Source of the DNA: Saccharicrinis sp050296935
GTDB lineage: Bacteria > Bacteroidota > Bacteroidia > Bacteroidales > Marinilabiliaceae
Assembly: GCA_050296935.1 (NCBI GenBank)
Contig: JBNKRV010000320.1
Location: 1 to 64,000 of the forward strand
Length of the DNA stretch: 64,000 bases
Reading direction: 5' to 3'
In this document: positions 9,376-18,783 of the stretch, in pieces
Layout of the letters: each line of letters starts with the position of its first letter
How positions within the stretch are numbered: the stretch's first letter is position 1
Translations under genes and position numbers: made by a program
The notes under the pieces: model-generated
What the model saw: only the letters and a program-made list of their open reading frames with translations
Told to the model about the DNA's origin: nothing
Database searches by the model: none

Positions 9376-10826
9376 AAATGTAAAACCGGCTTAATATTTT
9401 TCTTTAATTTCCATAAAAACAACACTAATACCAGTAATGTTATAGCTGATCCTAACAGGTAACCCAGTGATAAGTCCAATCCCATACCTCCATTAGAAAC
9501 CGGAGCAACAAATATATAACTTACACAAACAAATGTCATAAACAGTGCCGGAAAGGTAACCAACCAATGGTTCTTATTAACCTTTCCTAAATACATACTA
9601 CAAGTCCATAATATTACCACAGCTAAGATTTGATTTGATAACCCAAGAAATTTCCATATAACCTCGAATTCCATTTTACTTAACACAAATCCAACAACAA
9701 ATAACGGAATACTTATAATCAATCTGTTTTGAATACTCGATTGTTTAAATGAAAACATATCGGCTAAAGTTAATCTGGCACTTCTAAATGCAGTATCACC
9801 GGTTGAAATTGGTAAAACAATTACACCGACAATCACAAACACAGCACCAATTTTTCCTAGCCATGTTTCTGAAATAACATTTACAACCCAGGCAGCTTTA
9901 TGTCCGGGTAAATTCATAACTTCATTTAAACCTTCAGCTCCATTAAAAAAGTTCATGGCAGCCGTAGCCCAAATAATGGCAACTATTCCCTCTGCAATCA
10001 TAGCTCCATAAAAAGCATTTCGACCATAACTCTCTTTACGCAAACACCTACCCATCATAGGAGCCTGAGTTGAATGAAATCCACTAATGGCTCCACATGA
10101 TATTACGATAAACATCATAGGCAAAAGAACATTTTCTGACGGATTGAAATGTAAATTCCTCATGGATTCGAAATTTATTTCCTGCATATGAATATTCCCA
10201 TTAAAATATCCGATTATCATAGCCCCAGCAATACCAAAGGCCATCAGAATTAACGCGATGGCAAAGAATGGATATATTTTACCAATTATTTTGTTAATAG
10301 GTAATAATGTTGCCAATAAGTAATATGCAAAAATAATATATATCCACCACTCTATATTTAGTTTTGTTTGAAACGCCAATAAACCCGCCGGACCTGAAAC
10401 AAAAGCTACCCCTACAAAAATCAATAGTAATAAAGTAAAAATCCGCAGAAACTGTTTAAATCCATTTCCCAGATATTTACCTACAATCTCCGGTATACTT
10501 GCACCTCCATTTCTGATTGACAGCATTCCTGAAAAATAATCATGAACAGCTCCCATAAAAACACATCCAACTACAATCCACACATAAGCCCATGGACCAT
10601 ACTTTGCCCCCATAATAGCTCCAAAAACAGGCCCCAGACCTGCAATATTTAAAAATTGTATCGTAAATACCTTCCAGGTAGGAAGCGGAATAAAATCAAC
10701 TCCATCATTTATTGAAACCGCAGGGGTAGTTTTTTTATTATCCGCACCAAAAAATCTTTCAATAAATTTTCCGTAGAAGATAAATCCTAATACCAGAAAT
10801 AAAATAGATGTAATAAAAGTAACCAT
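9360..10826 (-). CDS. cstA: carbon starvation CstA-family transporter
   Basis: Polytopic inner-membrane protein, 488 residues from the ATG at 10826 (an upstream in-frame ATG at 10859 would add 11 residues without membrane character). Family motifs are FLNIAGLGPVFGAIMGAKYGP, then GAVHDYF, and GGASIPEIVGKYLG. CstA/BtsT proteins take up peptides or pyruvate when carbon is scarce; the substrate here is unknown. It is shorter than E. coli CstA (about 700 residues), like many Bacteroidota members. Confidence 0.88.
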   Translation of the reverse strand: MVTFITSILFLVLGFIFYGKFIERFFGADNKKTTPAVSINDGVDFIPLPTWKVFTIQFLNIAGLGPVFGAIMGAKYGPWAYVWIVVGCVFMGAVHDYFSGMLSIRNGGASIPEIVGKYLGNGFKQFLRIFTLLLLIFVGVAFVSGPAGLLAFQTKLNIEWWIYIIFAYYLLATLLPINKIIGKIYPFFAIALILMAFGIAGAMIIGYFNGNIHMQEINFESMRNLHFNPSENVLLPMMFIVISCGAISGFHSTQAPMMGRCLRKESYGRNAFYGAMIAEGIVAIIWATAAMNFFNGAEGLNEVMNLPGHKAAWVVNVISETWLGKIGAVFVIVGVIVLPISTGDTAFRSARLTLADMFSFKQSSIQNRLIISIPLFVVGFVLSKMEFEVIWKFLGLSNQILAVVILWTCSMYLGKVNKNHWLVTFPALFMTFVCVSYIFVAPVSNGGMGLDLSLGYLLGSAITLLVLVLFLWKLKKNIKPVLHLKTSK

Positions 10827-10893
10827 AAGCTTTACGGATTTAAGCTGACAAAAATACAACTTATACCAATTAAAACTATAAATGCGCCGGTAT

Positions 10894-10956
10894 AATGCCG
10901 AGCTAAATTCAAGCTACTTCAGGAACGAAGCAGCATTTTGAATTTTATCCGGTATT
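10894..10956. repeat. long imperfect palindrome in the intergenic region
   Basis: Segments 10894-10912 and 10938-10956 are imperfect inverted copies (about 15 of 19 positions), and the inner part GCTACTTC/GAAGCAGC extends the pairing around a short loop. It lies between the start of cstA and the terminator at 11025-11066. No T-run follows. It is probably an extragenic palindrome rather than a terminator. Confidence 0.45.
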
Positions 10957-11024
10957 ACACAATAACTTAATAACCATTAAATGTTCCTCCATCCAGAAAA
11001 CAATTATAGTTCTGACTTGAGCAA

Positions 11025-11066
11025 TAAAAAAATGCATCCCAGAAGACTTGAACTTCCGGAATGCAT
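11025..11066 (-). terminator. terminator of the T9SS-exported protein gene
   Basis: On the minus strand a 14-bp stem with some G-U pairs (ATGCATTCCGGAAG with CTTCTGGGATGCAT), a 7-nt loop and then seven Ts. It lies 24 nt past the stop codon at 11090. Confidence 0.8.
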
Positions 11067-11089
11067 CATTCAAAATGTGCGGTTATATT

Positions 11090-12397
11090 TTATTGTTTTA
11101 ACAACCTTACAACTTTTTGTGTAACAAGGTCTTCAAATACGATTTGATAAATACCTGTAGTTAACTCTGAGATATCAAAATTTGTAACCATTCCACCAGA
11201 TAATTTAAATGTTTTTACTGTAGCACCAGTAAGTGTCAAAACTCTAACCTGAACTGTTTTAGAATCAAAACCTGTTAAGTCAACATTTACGAAACCATCT
11301 GTTGGATTTGGAAAAACATTAAGATCACCTTCATCTGCATCAGGTAAATCTGTAGCAACTTGACCTGATTTAAGTGACCATGCGTAAGGATCTGGAGTAA
11401 ATATCTTATCCCATTTAATTAAATATGCCTGACCTGCAACAACATCCATTACAATCTCTGACTGCAAACCGTCCGTATCATCGTTTGATAATGCAGGATC
11501 TTGTCCACATCCGTTATATACCTCAAGGTATGTATCCTCATTGGTTACGCCTATACTTGAGATGGTTATTTTATCATTCTCACGAGCAATAAATCGATAC
11601 CATTTATTTGTTGCATTTTCATGATCGATTGGATTATCTTTAGAGATATCAATATCTATTGGATCAATACAACGCTCACCTGCTTGCCAATTGGTTTCTT
11701 CTATAGTCCAGTTTATTACACCATTAGTTGCTCCATTCTGCCAACTGATTAAATAAGTTTCTCCCTTAACGCCTTCAAATGCAATTTTTGAAGGGTTCCA
11801 GCTTAAGTCATTATTTAATGAAGTTGTAAACATGCAATCATTAAAAACAGCAACCCTGCAGCTTTCCGCTTCAGCTCCTATGGCAGAAACAGTGACCTTA
11901 CCAGTTCTGGTTGCAGTAAATTTAAACCATCTATATTTGTTCTGAGGTGCATTACTTACAGTATTTCCTGCAGATACAAATAAAGGGTTACTACAAAACT
12001 CACCCTGAGCAGCACTTGACTGTTGAAGAGACCATTCATACTGAGAGTTTGTATAAAAATTACGCCAGTTGATATAATAAGTCAGTCCACTTATTACTTC
12101 AAAGGAAACTTCTGATTGTTCATTACAAAAGTTGTCACTTGTTGCAAATGCTTCAAGATCGCAACCATCATAAATTTCAACATATGTATTTGCTGATGTT
12201 AATCCACAAGTAGAAACTGTAACTTTTCCTGTAATCGTAGCAGTGAATTGAAACCACTGATCACCTGTTGAATTATCTGAAATATTAATACCCTGAACGG
12301 CTTTACTTGCATTGGAACATGAAGAACTACCTTGAGCTGAAAGAAGTTGCATTGTTAATCCCCATACTAATAAGGATAAAAAAGTAATTTTTTGCAT
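11090..12397 (-). CDS. secreted repeat protein with T9SS type A sorting domain
   Basis: Protein of 435 residues with a cleavable signal peptide (about residues 1-21, ending LLSAQ). Three tandem domains of about 105-110 residues follow (around 25-132, 133-240, 241-350), each with the pattern W-[FY]-x-F-x-A ... G-x-[VI]-T-[VI]-S ... [YV]-x-[GD]-C ... Y-x-I-x-W; they look like pre-peptidase-C-like beta domains. The last ~75 residues (DLNVFPNPTDGFVNVDL to VVRLLKQ) are a type A type IX secretion signal, so it should be exported and attached to or released from the cell surface. No enzymatic domain is seen; an adhesin or structural surface protein is possible. Confidence 0.8.
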   Translation of the reverse strand: MQKITFLSLLVWGLTMQLLSAQGSSSCSNASKAVQGINISDNSTGDQWFQFTATITGKVTVSTCGLTSANTYVEIYDGCDLEAFATSDNFCNEQSEVSFEVISGLTYYINWRNFYTNSQYEWSLQQSSAAQGEFCSNPLFVSAGNTVSNAPQNKYRWFKFTATRTGKVTVSAIGAEAESCRVAVFNDCMFTTSLNNDLSWNPSKIAFEGVKGETYLISWQNGATNGVINWTIEETNWQAGERCIDPIDIDISKDNPIDHENATNKWYRFIARENDKITISSIGVTNEDTYLEVYNGCGQDPALSNDDTDGLQSEIVMDVVAGQAYLIKWDKIFTPDPYAWSLKSGQVATDLPDADEGDLNVFPNPTDGFVNVDLTGFDSKTVQVRVLTLTGATVKTFKLSGGMVTNFDISELTTGIYQIVFEDLVTQKVVRLLKQ

Positions 12398-12852
12398 CTT
12401 GTGTTGTGTTGTTGTGTCGTTGAAAATTTTAACCTATCATTTTTCTATCTATCCAGTGCACGTTTAATTTGATTTGATAATTATTATTTTCCCCAAAATA
12501 TTAATCATCCTAACTATCAAACTACGTATGTTCCTTTCCTACATTCAATAAAATTTCATTCGTCACCATATTTCATGCTTCTGCATTCCATATTCGAGTC
12601 TTTATCAACATATAACGGAAACTAAAATAAAAGGTTTCGATTTTATCATTTCTTAGTAGTTATTTATTAAAGAACAAATCTGCACTTTAATAAAACCCGC
12701 TATAATTCTAACAATGAGACACTATTAAGATCCATTCTATTTTTCTTCATTCAAATAACCTTTTTTTAACACTTACAATCTATCTCGATTGCTTCCTTTG
12801 CTTAAATACAAGGAATGAATTCAATATCGCCAAAATATTTTTACAGTTTTAA

Positions 12853-12997
12853 TAGTGTTCGTCTATAAAGCCCAACTACTACGTTGTTGCTCAAAATCCA
12901 AATCCTCATATACCCTTGTATACTGCGGTTTGATTTTTTCACACGCCTTGTATTTATACTTTATAATCCAAACACCCGACTTTATGGACAGGCACTA
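12853..12997 (+). repeat. 145-bp TA-flanked inverted-repeat element (MITE-like), copy 2
   Basis: Starts TAGTGTTCGTCTATAAAG and ends CTTTATGGACAGGCACTA. It is collinear with the copy at 8499-8643 over its full 145 bp and in the same orientation. No reading frame of note. The two copies lie in otherwise unrelated intergenic regions, which supports dispersal by transposition. Confidence 0.75.
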
Positions 12998-13274
12998 AAT
13001 AATATCAAATATTCAGATATGTGAATAGTTATAGAATTTTCTGAAGTCTAAGCACCTGCAAAAATAGAAAAGTTTTTAAACGTACAACGAATTAAATCAA
13101 CATTTTATCTTTCCGGAAATATCATATTCTACCAACTGTAGATCTGACACTGGATTTGCAAATGTAGCTCTACGCGATTGTCGCTTTTTTACTAATTGAA
13201 GATTTAAAATCTATTTTAAGAGATATAAACATTAGACTATACTAGTCGTATAGAAGAAACTTTAGAATATTTCG

Positions 13275-13282
13275 TATTTTTG
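13275..13282 (+). promoter_or_regulatory. possible Bacteroidota -7 promoter box
   Basis: TATTTTTG fits the Bacteroidota -7 consensus TAnnTTTG exactly and lies 18 bp before the ATG at 13301. I see no clear TTG at the expected -33 distance, so the assignment is tentative. Confidence 0.35.
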
Positions 13283-13300
13283 CTGAATCACCAACATTTA

Positions 13301-15505
13301 ATGATATTGAAGCAGAAAATTTTATTATTAGCTCCACCCTTTTCTCAACTAAACACACCATATCCGGCAACTGCCTATCTAAAGGGGTTTCTTGAACACA
13401 GAAATATTGATTCAGAGCAATTCGATCTGGGTATCGAAGTAATACTTAGTATATTTTCCTCAAGTGGATTAAAGAAGATTTTTAATTATATCAATGAACT
13501 CAATCCGGAAACTTCTGATAATACGAAAAGGATTATTTCATTGCAAAACAAATATATTCAGAGTATTGATCAGGTAATTAAGTTTTTACAAGGTAAAAAT
13601 GATATGCTGGCACATACCATTTGCAACGATTCTTTTCTACCACAAGCTTCTCGTTTTAACCAGATCGATGACCTTGACTGGGCTTTTGGAAACATGGGTA
13701 TCAGAGACAAAGCCAGACATTTGACCACATTGTATCTGGAAGACATTTCTGACCTTATTATTGAATTAATTGATCCTTATTTTGGATTCAGCCGATATGC
13801 AGAAAGATTAAGTTCTTCTGCTGCTTATTTTGACCCGATTTACGAAGCCCTATCTGACAATGATTCAATTATTATTGAATTTCAACATCAAATTCTAGAG
13901 CAGATAATTAAAGATACTCAACCAACATTAGTGGGACTATCCGTTCCATTTCCGGGCAACTTATTTTCAGCATTAAAATGCGGACAATATATCAAATCAA
14001 ATTATCCGGATATTAAAATAACGATTGGAGGTGGATACCCTAATACTGAACTCAGAAATCTGAGTGATACCAGAATTTTTGAGTTTACTGATTTCATTAC
14101 TCTGGATGATGGGGAAGCTCCCCTACAAAACATTATTGAACATCTTGAAGGAAACAGATCAATTGAACAGTTAAAAAGGACTTTTATTATTCAGGATAAT
14201 AAGGTGACATTCATTGATAATTCTGAAACTAATGATGTTTCATCAAGAGAATGTATTGCTCCGAGTTACTCAAATATCAACCCAAACAACTACCTTTCTG
14301 TTATTGAACTTGTTAATCCAATGCATCGATTATGGAGTGATGGTTTTTGGAATAAACTAACCATGGCTCATGGATGCTACTGGGGAAGATGTACCTTTTG
14401 TGACATTACTTTAGATTATATCAAACGATTTGAACCTGCCTCAGCCAAAACTCTATGTGATAAAGTGGAAAATGTAATTTCCCAAACCGGAAAAACCGGA
14501 TTTCACTTTGTTGACGAAGCAGCTCCACCTGCATTAATGATCGCCTTTGCAAAAGAGATATTAAAACGAAACCTAAAAATAGTTTGGTGGACTAACATCA
14601 GATTTGAGAAAACCTTCACTTATGATGTCTGCATACTGTTAAAAGAGTCAGGATGCATAGCTGTTTCCGGAGGAATTGAAGTTGCATCTGACAGAGTTTT
14701 ATCCCTGATTAATAAGGGAGTCAGTGTAACTAAAGTTGCTCAGGTATGCCATAATTTCACAAGAGCAGGAATTATGACTCACGGCTACCTGATGTATGGA
14801 TTCCCAACTGAAACAACTCAGGAAACTATAGATTCACTTGAAGTAGTACGTCAGTTTTTTGAAAACGGGATACTACAATCCGGCTTTTGGCATCAGTTCG
14901 CAATGACCTCCCATAGCCCTGTAGGAAGAAACCCTGATAGATTTAAAGTGGAAATTAAAAATGAGGAAATAAATCCCTTTGCAAACAATGACTTAGAACA
15001 CCACGATCCAACCGGAGCCCAACACTTTAAATTTAGTGATGGACTAAAAAAGTCGCTGTTCAACTTTATGCATGATGTTGGTTTTGACCTTCCATTACAA
15101 AAATGGTTTGATTTTAAAGTTCCACATTCTATTATGTCTCCTGATTTCATATATAATGCCATTGAAAACAATTATACCGAATCCCTTAATCCAAACAGTA
15201 AACTAATCTGGTTAAACGAATTGCCTCTAATTACGAATTACACAAGAAAAAAGAAAGGTAAAGTAATTGAAATGAGCGAACTAACTATTCACTTAAATAA
15301 AGACACGATAAGCATTAATGTAAAAAGAGATATAGGAAAATGGCTGATTGACCTATTAAGAAAATCATGTATATATTCAGAAAATCATACGAGTTACCAA
15401 TCCATCGAAAGTGATTTTAACAACCTGGGATTGGGTGAGTTTTCTGTATTTTGGGATGGCTATACAATTCAGCAACTCAGAGAGTGTGGTTTACTTTTAA
15501 TATAA
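13301..15505 (+). CDS. B12-binding domain radical SAM protein
   Basis: Radical SAM enzyme of 734 residues from the ATG at 13301 (an upstream in-frame TTG at 13280 is less likely). The N-terminal third begins KILLLAPPFSQ and contains PTLVGLSVPFPGNLFSALKCGQYIK with a GGGYPN loop, the layout of a cobalamin-binding Rossmann domain; I see no clear DxHxxG base-off motif. The radical SAM core starts at HGCYWGRCTFCD: Cys359, Cys364 and Cys367 give CX4CX2C rather than the usual CX3CX2C. A SAM-binding GGIE follows and the C-terminal part is unassigned. The substrate is unknown. A small lipoprotein gene follows after 16 nt and probably shares the transcript. Confidence 0.85.
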   Translation: MILKQKILLLAPPFSQLNTPYPATAYLKGFLEHRNIDSEQFDLGIEVILSIFSSSGLKKIFNYINELNPETSDNTKRIISLQNKYIQSIDQVIKFLQGKNDMLAHTICNDSFLPQASRFNQIDDLDWAFGNMGIRDKARHLTTLYLEDISDLIIELIDPYFGFSRYAERLSSSAAYFDPIYEALSDNDSIIIEFQHQILEQIIKDTQPTLVGLSVPFPGNLFSALKCGQYIKSNYPDIKITIGGGYPNTELRNLSDTRIFEFTDFITLDDGEAPLQNIIEHLEGNRSIEQLKRTFIIQDNKVTFIDNSETNDVSSRECIAPSYSNINPNNYLSVIELVNPMHRLWSDGFWNKLTMAHGCYWGRCTFCDITLDYIKRFEPASAKTLCDKVENVISQTGKTGFHFVDEAAPPALMIAFAKEILKRNLKIVWWTNIRFEKTFTYDVCILLKESGCIAVSGGIEVASDRVLSLINKGVSVTKVAQVCHNFTRAGIMTHGYLMYGFPTETTQETIDSLEVVRQFFENGILQSGFWHQFAMTSHSPVGRNPDRFKVEIKNEEINPFANNDLEHHDPTGAQHFKFSDGLKKSLFNFMHDVGFDLPLQKWFDFKVPHSIMSPDFIYNAIENNYTESLNPNSKLIWLNELPLITNYTRKKKGKVIEMSELTIHLNKDTISINVKRDIGKWLIDLLRKSCIYSENHTSYQSIESDFNNLGLGEFSVFWDGYTIQQLRECGLLLI

Positions 15506-15521
15506 CACCGGAATATTATTT

Positions 15522-16013
15522 ATGAAAAAACATCTCATGACACATACATTATTCCTGTTTCACATCAAAAGATCAATTCAATTAATTATTCTACTTTTAT
15601 GCTTAGGATTATCACCATCTTGCCATAAAAAGGTTAATAATATGGAAATTTTGAAGCAGGAAATTTACAATGTCGAAAAGGATTTTGCCAACATGGTCAA
15701 TAATAAAGGTATTGCTGTGGCCTTTAAGCATTTTGCAGGCGAAAATGCTGTTATTTTGAGAAATGAAAAACTTATCAAAGGAAAAGAGGAGATATTCAAA
15801 CTCTACTCAGAAAATAAAATATACGAGTCTGCACAATTAAATTGGACTCCTGATTTTATTGAAGTTGCCCAAAGCGGAGAATTGGCATATACATATGGAA
15901 AGTATGTTTTTACATACATTGACGCTAATGGAGATGAAAATACCAATAAAGGAATATTTCATACCGTTTGGAAAAAACAAACTGATGGAAACTGGAAATT
16001 TGTATGGGATTAA
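15522..16013 (+). CDS. DUF4440/SnoaL-like lipoprotein
   Basis: Protein of 163 residues with a hydrophobic N-terminal segment ending in a lipobox-like LSPSC near residue 34, so it is probably a lipoprotein; the real start may be one of the internal Met codons. The remaining ~125 residues have the NTF2-like (DUF4440) pattern, with AFKHFAGENAV, KGKEEIFKLY and a terminal WKKQTDGNWKFVWD. Such domains are small cone-shaped binding or enzyme folds; no catalytic role can be assigned. It follows the radical SAM gene closely. Confidence 0.7.
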   Translation: MKKHLMTHTLFLFHIKRSIQLIILLLCLGLSPSCHKKVNNMEILKQEIYNVEKDFANMVNNKGIAVAFKHFAGENAVILRNEKLIKGKEEIFKLYSENKIYESAQLNWTPDFIEVAQSGELAYTYGKYVFTYIDANGDENTNKGIFHTVWKKQTDGNWKFVWD

Positions 16014-16129
16014 TCATGAATAATAAAATTTACCAATAATATTTAACATACAAGTATCATGATTGAACCAAAGATACCTTCTGACACGAAGTAATAACCT
16101 TAAAGGAAAACCAATAAACATACCACCTC

Positions 16130-18034
16130 ATGAGATTATCCATATTAATTATACTATTCGCAATATTCACTTTAAACAGCAATGCCAAAGAATTAAATGA
16201 TTTCATTTTCCCGAGCCCCCAAAGCCTTGAAATTAACCATGGATTTCTTAATAGAATCAAAGATGTACAATACCCTGTAAAAAGCTTTACTTCCCTTATT
16301 AACAACATATTAATGATCAATACAAGAGGAGAAATGAAGGATATATCCTCGCCTCTTTTTTATAACAACTTTCAACTTAAAATTGACTCAACATTAATCC
16401 ACGAACAAGAATACTTTTTAAGAATCGATTCAACTTCAATTACAATTTCGGGCAAAGACGAGGCAGCTCTTTTTTATGGAAAAATAACCTTGAAACAGAT
16501 TATTACCTATGCCAAATCAACACAAAATCCAATACCCTGCTTAACAATTCATGATTGGCCAGATTTTGAGAAAAGAGGATACATGCTAGACATAAGTCGT
16601 GATAAAGTACCAACTATGGAGACTTTATATAACATGATTGATATACTTGCTGACTGGAAAATAAATGAATTTCAACTATATACAGAGCATACTTTTGCCT
16701 ATAAAAATCACAAAACAGTTTGGGAAAATAGTAGTCCAATGACTGCAGATCAGATACAAAAACTTGATATTTATTGCAAAACCAGATTTATAGACTTAGT
16801 ACCCAATCAGAATTCTTTTGGCCATATGGAAAACTGGTTAAAACATGATGAATATCTTGAATTGGCAGAATGTCCAACTGATTGTGAGACCATCTGGGGA
16901 AAAAGAAGTAGAACGAGTCTAAATCCAACCAATCCAGCTTCGCTAATTTTAATGCATGAGCTATACAAAGAACTTATTCCGAACTTTAGCAGTAAATATA
17001 TAAATATCGGCTGTGATGAAACTGTTGAGCTAGGCTGCGGTTTATCTAAAGAACAATGTGATAAATTTGGAAAAGGAGTTGTATATCTTGAATACCTTAA
17101 AAAACTTAATAGAGAAGTAAATAAACAAGGCAAGCAAGCACAATTCTGGGGAGATATTATACTAAATCACCCCGATCTTATAAGTTCTCTACCCAAGAAT
17201 ATGACAGCAATGGTCTGGGGATACGAAAGCACATATCCTTTTCATGAAAAACTACCTGAATTTAAAGAGGCCGGGTTAGATTTCTATGTATGTCCCGGCA
17301 CATCAACCTGGAGATCAATAATTGGAAGAAATCATGATGCCTTTCTCAATTTAAAAAATGCTGCTGTCAACGGTAAAAAACAAGGTGCTAAAGGCTATTT
17401 AAATACAAATTGGGGAGACTATGGCCACTGGCAACCTTTATCTGTATGTTACCCTGCAATGGCAGTAGGATCAGCATATTCATGGAACAGCAATTCAACT
17501 CCGGAAAACAAAATTGAAGATATACTGAACGAATATATTTTTAAAGATAAAAGCGGACTTACAGCTAAGGCTCTATTGAAATTAGGGAATGCTTATCTTA
17601 AATGCTCTATCCCGGAAGGGAATGCCAATGCCTTTCATCTAATGTTACGCAGATACAAATGGACCATGGAAGGTCATTTCCAAACAAAGAAGTTAAAGAA
17701 GAAAGGTTTAATTGAAGCTGAAAATGAAATTAATCTGGCTCAGGATTTATTATCAAGAGCAAATCCTAATTGTAAGGATTCAAGCATAATAATTAAAGAA
17801 TTAGATCAGGCAATTGCTTTAGCAAAACATGGAATTCATTTGGGAATTGCAAGGTTAAACGCGCCTAAACATGCTACAGAAAACATTGACTCTAACACAA
17901 AAGATGTTTTAATAACTGATTTAACAGAGATCATTGAAAATCATAAAAAGATCTGGATTTTAAGAAATAGAACCGGAGGACTCGAGTCTTCAACTCAGAA
18001 AATGATTGATTTATTGGAGTACTATAAAAAATAA
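16130..18034 (+). CDS. glycoside hydrolase family 20 (beta-N-acetylhexosaminidase-like)
   Basis: Secreted or periplasmic enzyme of 634 residues with a signal peptide (residues 1-19, ending NSNA). An N-terminal zincin-like domain (about 20-135) leads into the GH20 barrel that opens with PDFEKRGYMLDISRD. The catalytic pair is Asp296-Glu297 in NIGCDETVE. The C-terminal ~130 residues are helical. It should remove terminal GlcNAc or GalNAc residues from glycans. It lies 116 nt behind the lipoprotein gene and no SusCD-type transport genes are near, so this is not a typical polysaccharide locus. Confidence 0.85.
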   Translation: MRLSILIILFAIFTLNSNAKELNDFIFPSPQSLEINHGFLNRIKDVQYPVKSFTSLINNILMINTRGEMKDISSPLFYNNFQLKIDSTLIHEQEYFLRIDSTSITISGKDEAALFYGKITLKQIITYAKSTQNPIPCLTIHDWPDFEKRGYMLDISRDKVPTMETLYNMIDILADWKINEFQLYTEHTFAYKNHKTVWENSSPMTADQIQKLDIYCKTRFIDLVPNQNSFGHMENWLKHDEYLELAECPTDCETIWGKRSRTSLNPTNPASLILMHELYKELIPNFSSKYINIGCDETVELGCGLSKEQCDKFGKGVVYLEYLKKLNREVNKQGKQAQFWGDIILNHPDLISSLPKNMTAMVWGYESTYPFHEKLPEFKEAGLDFYVCPGTSTWRSIIGRNHDAFLNLKNAAVNGKKQGAKGYLNTNWGDYGHWQPLSVCYPAMAVGSAYSWNSNSTPENKIEDILNEYIFKDKSGLTAKALLKLGNAYLKCSIPEGNANAFHLMLRRYKWTMEGHFQTKKLKKKGLIEAENEINLAQDLLSRANPNCKDSSIIIKELDQAIALAKHGIHLGIARLNAPKHATENIDSNTKDVLITDLTEIIENHKKIWILRNRTGGLESSTQKMIDLLEYYKK

Positions 18035-18153
18035 CGCAATAACCTACCTTTGACATAAACATATCATCGTACTTATTACTATCAGTTATTACCTTCAGAA
18101 GGGTGAATCTTGCTTCCTGGGTTATAAAGATTTGAAATCAAGCAATAAGATGT

Positions 18154-18233
18154 AAGAGAAAGTTAATAATTAGTGTCCGCCTATAAAGTCCAAACACCAG
18201 ACTTTATGGACAGACACTAATTAACTTTCTCTT
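18154..18233. repeat. 80-bp palindrome containing a 49-bp deleted copy of the TA-flanked element
   Basis: Positions 18171-18219 (TAGTGTCCGCCTATAAAGTC ... GACTTTATGGACAGACACTA) are the two ends of the 145-bp element joined with only about 9 bp between. The flanks AAGAGAAAGTTAA and TTAACTTTCTCTT are themselves perfect inverted repeats, so the element appears to sit in the centre of an older 26-bp palindrome. The whole can fold into one long hairpin between the convergent GH20 and repeat-peptide genes. Confidence 0.7.
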
Positions 18234-18332
18234 TAAATTCTTAGGTGAGCGAAATTGGAAATATTTTGTACATCAATCTTTTATTTATTTTACTTTGATC
18301 AACAAATAAAAAATCATGCCTTACTTTTGATA

Positions 18333-18539
18333 TTATAGCAATCTGGTAATAATGATTGGATCTTCTTCATCGACATTTAGTCTTGTAATAACAATCGGAT
18401 CTTCTTCATCGACATTTAGCCTTGTGATAACAATCGGATCTTCTTCTTCATGAATAGGAACTAATGCAAATGATGAAGTTGAAATAAATAAAAAAATAAC
18501 TAAAACGAAAATTCTTGAAATTAATACAGATGCTTTCAT
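18333..18539 (-). CDS. small secreted tandem-repeat peptide
   Basis: Not a family I recognise. From the ATG at 18539 it encodes 68 residues: a signal peptide (about 1-25, ending STSSFA) and then three copies of a 13-residue unit, EEDPIVITRLNVD, the last ending EEDPIIITRLL. The DNA repeats with an exact 39-bp period. The N-terminal extension upstream of the ATG lacks signal-peptide character, which decides the start. It lies 244 bp downstream of a TPR-HTH regulator gene on the same strand. A secreted signal, a self-assembling peptide or a propeptide substrate are possibilities; none is shown. Confidence 0.6.
   Translation of the reverse strand: MKASVLISRIFVLVIFLFISTSSFALVPIHEEEDPIVITRLNVDEEDPIVITRLNVDEEDPIIITRLL
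18340..18455 (-). repeat. 39-bp tandem repeats inside the secreted peptide gene
   Basis: The string ggatcttcttc recurs at 18358, 18397 and 18436, exactly 39 bp apart. The first two units are nearly identical across their length, which implies recent duplication or copy-number change. Confidence 0.8.
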
Positions 18540-18783
18540 GATATTGTGATTTAATGGTTTAACACAAATATCAATAAGCCAACTAATTAATTTTGAATTT
18601 ATGGCGTGACAAAAACGTGACAAAAATCAGCCCGCTAACTCACAGCTAATTAAGAAATCATATTTTCCAAATATTTTATTCTTTTTTCACATTTTTAAAC
18701 TTTCATTCACTGCTCAAGATGGTTATGATTACATAAATCATCTGAAAACATGTAATTATTATCAACTATTCAAATAAAAAAAT

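Larger units (their letters stand above)
12398..13300. other. 900-bp intergenic region between divergent genes
   Basis: AT-rich, without a credible gene. Contains the second 145-bp repeat (12853-12997), a small CTATAC/GTATAG inverted repeat at 13237-13253, and a TAnnTTTG-type -7 box at 13275-13282 in front of the radical SAM gene. The 450 bp before the repeat show nothing recognisable. Confidence 0.6.

Noticed and set aside
18340..18455. CRISPR-like short repeats
   Set aside because: The 39-bp units are contiguous, in frame and coding; there are no unique spacers and no cas genes in the window.
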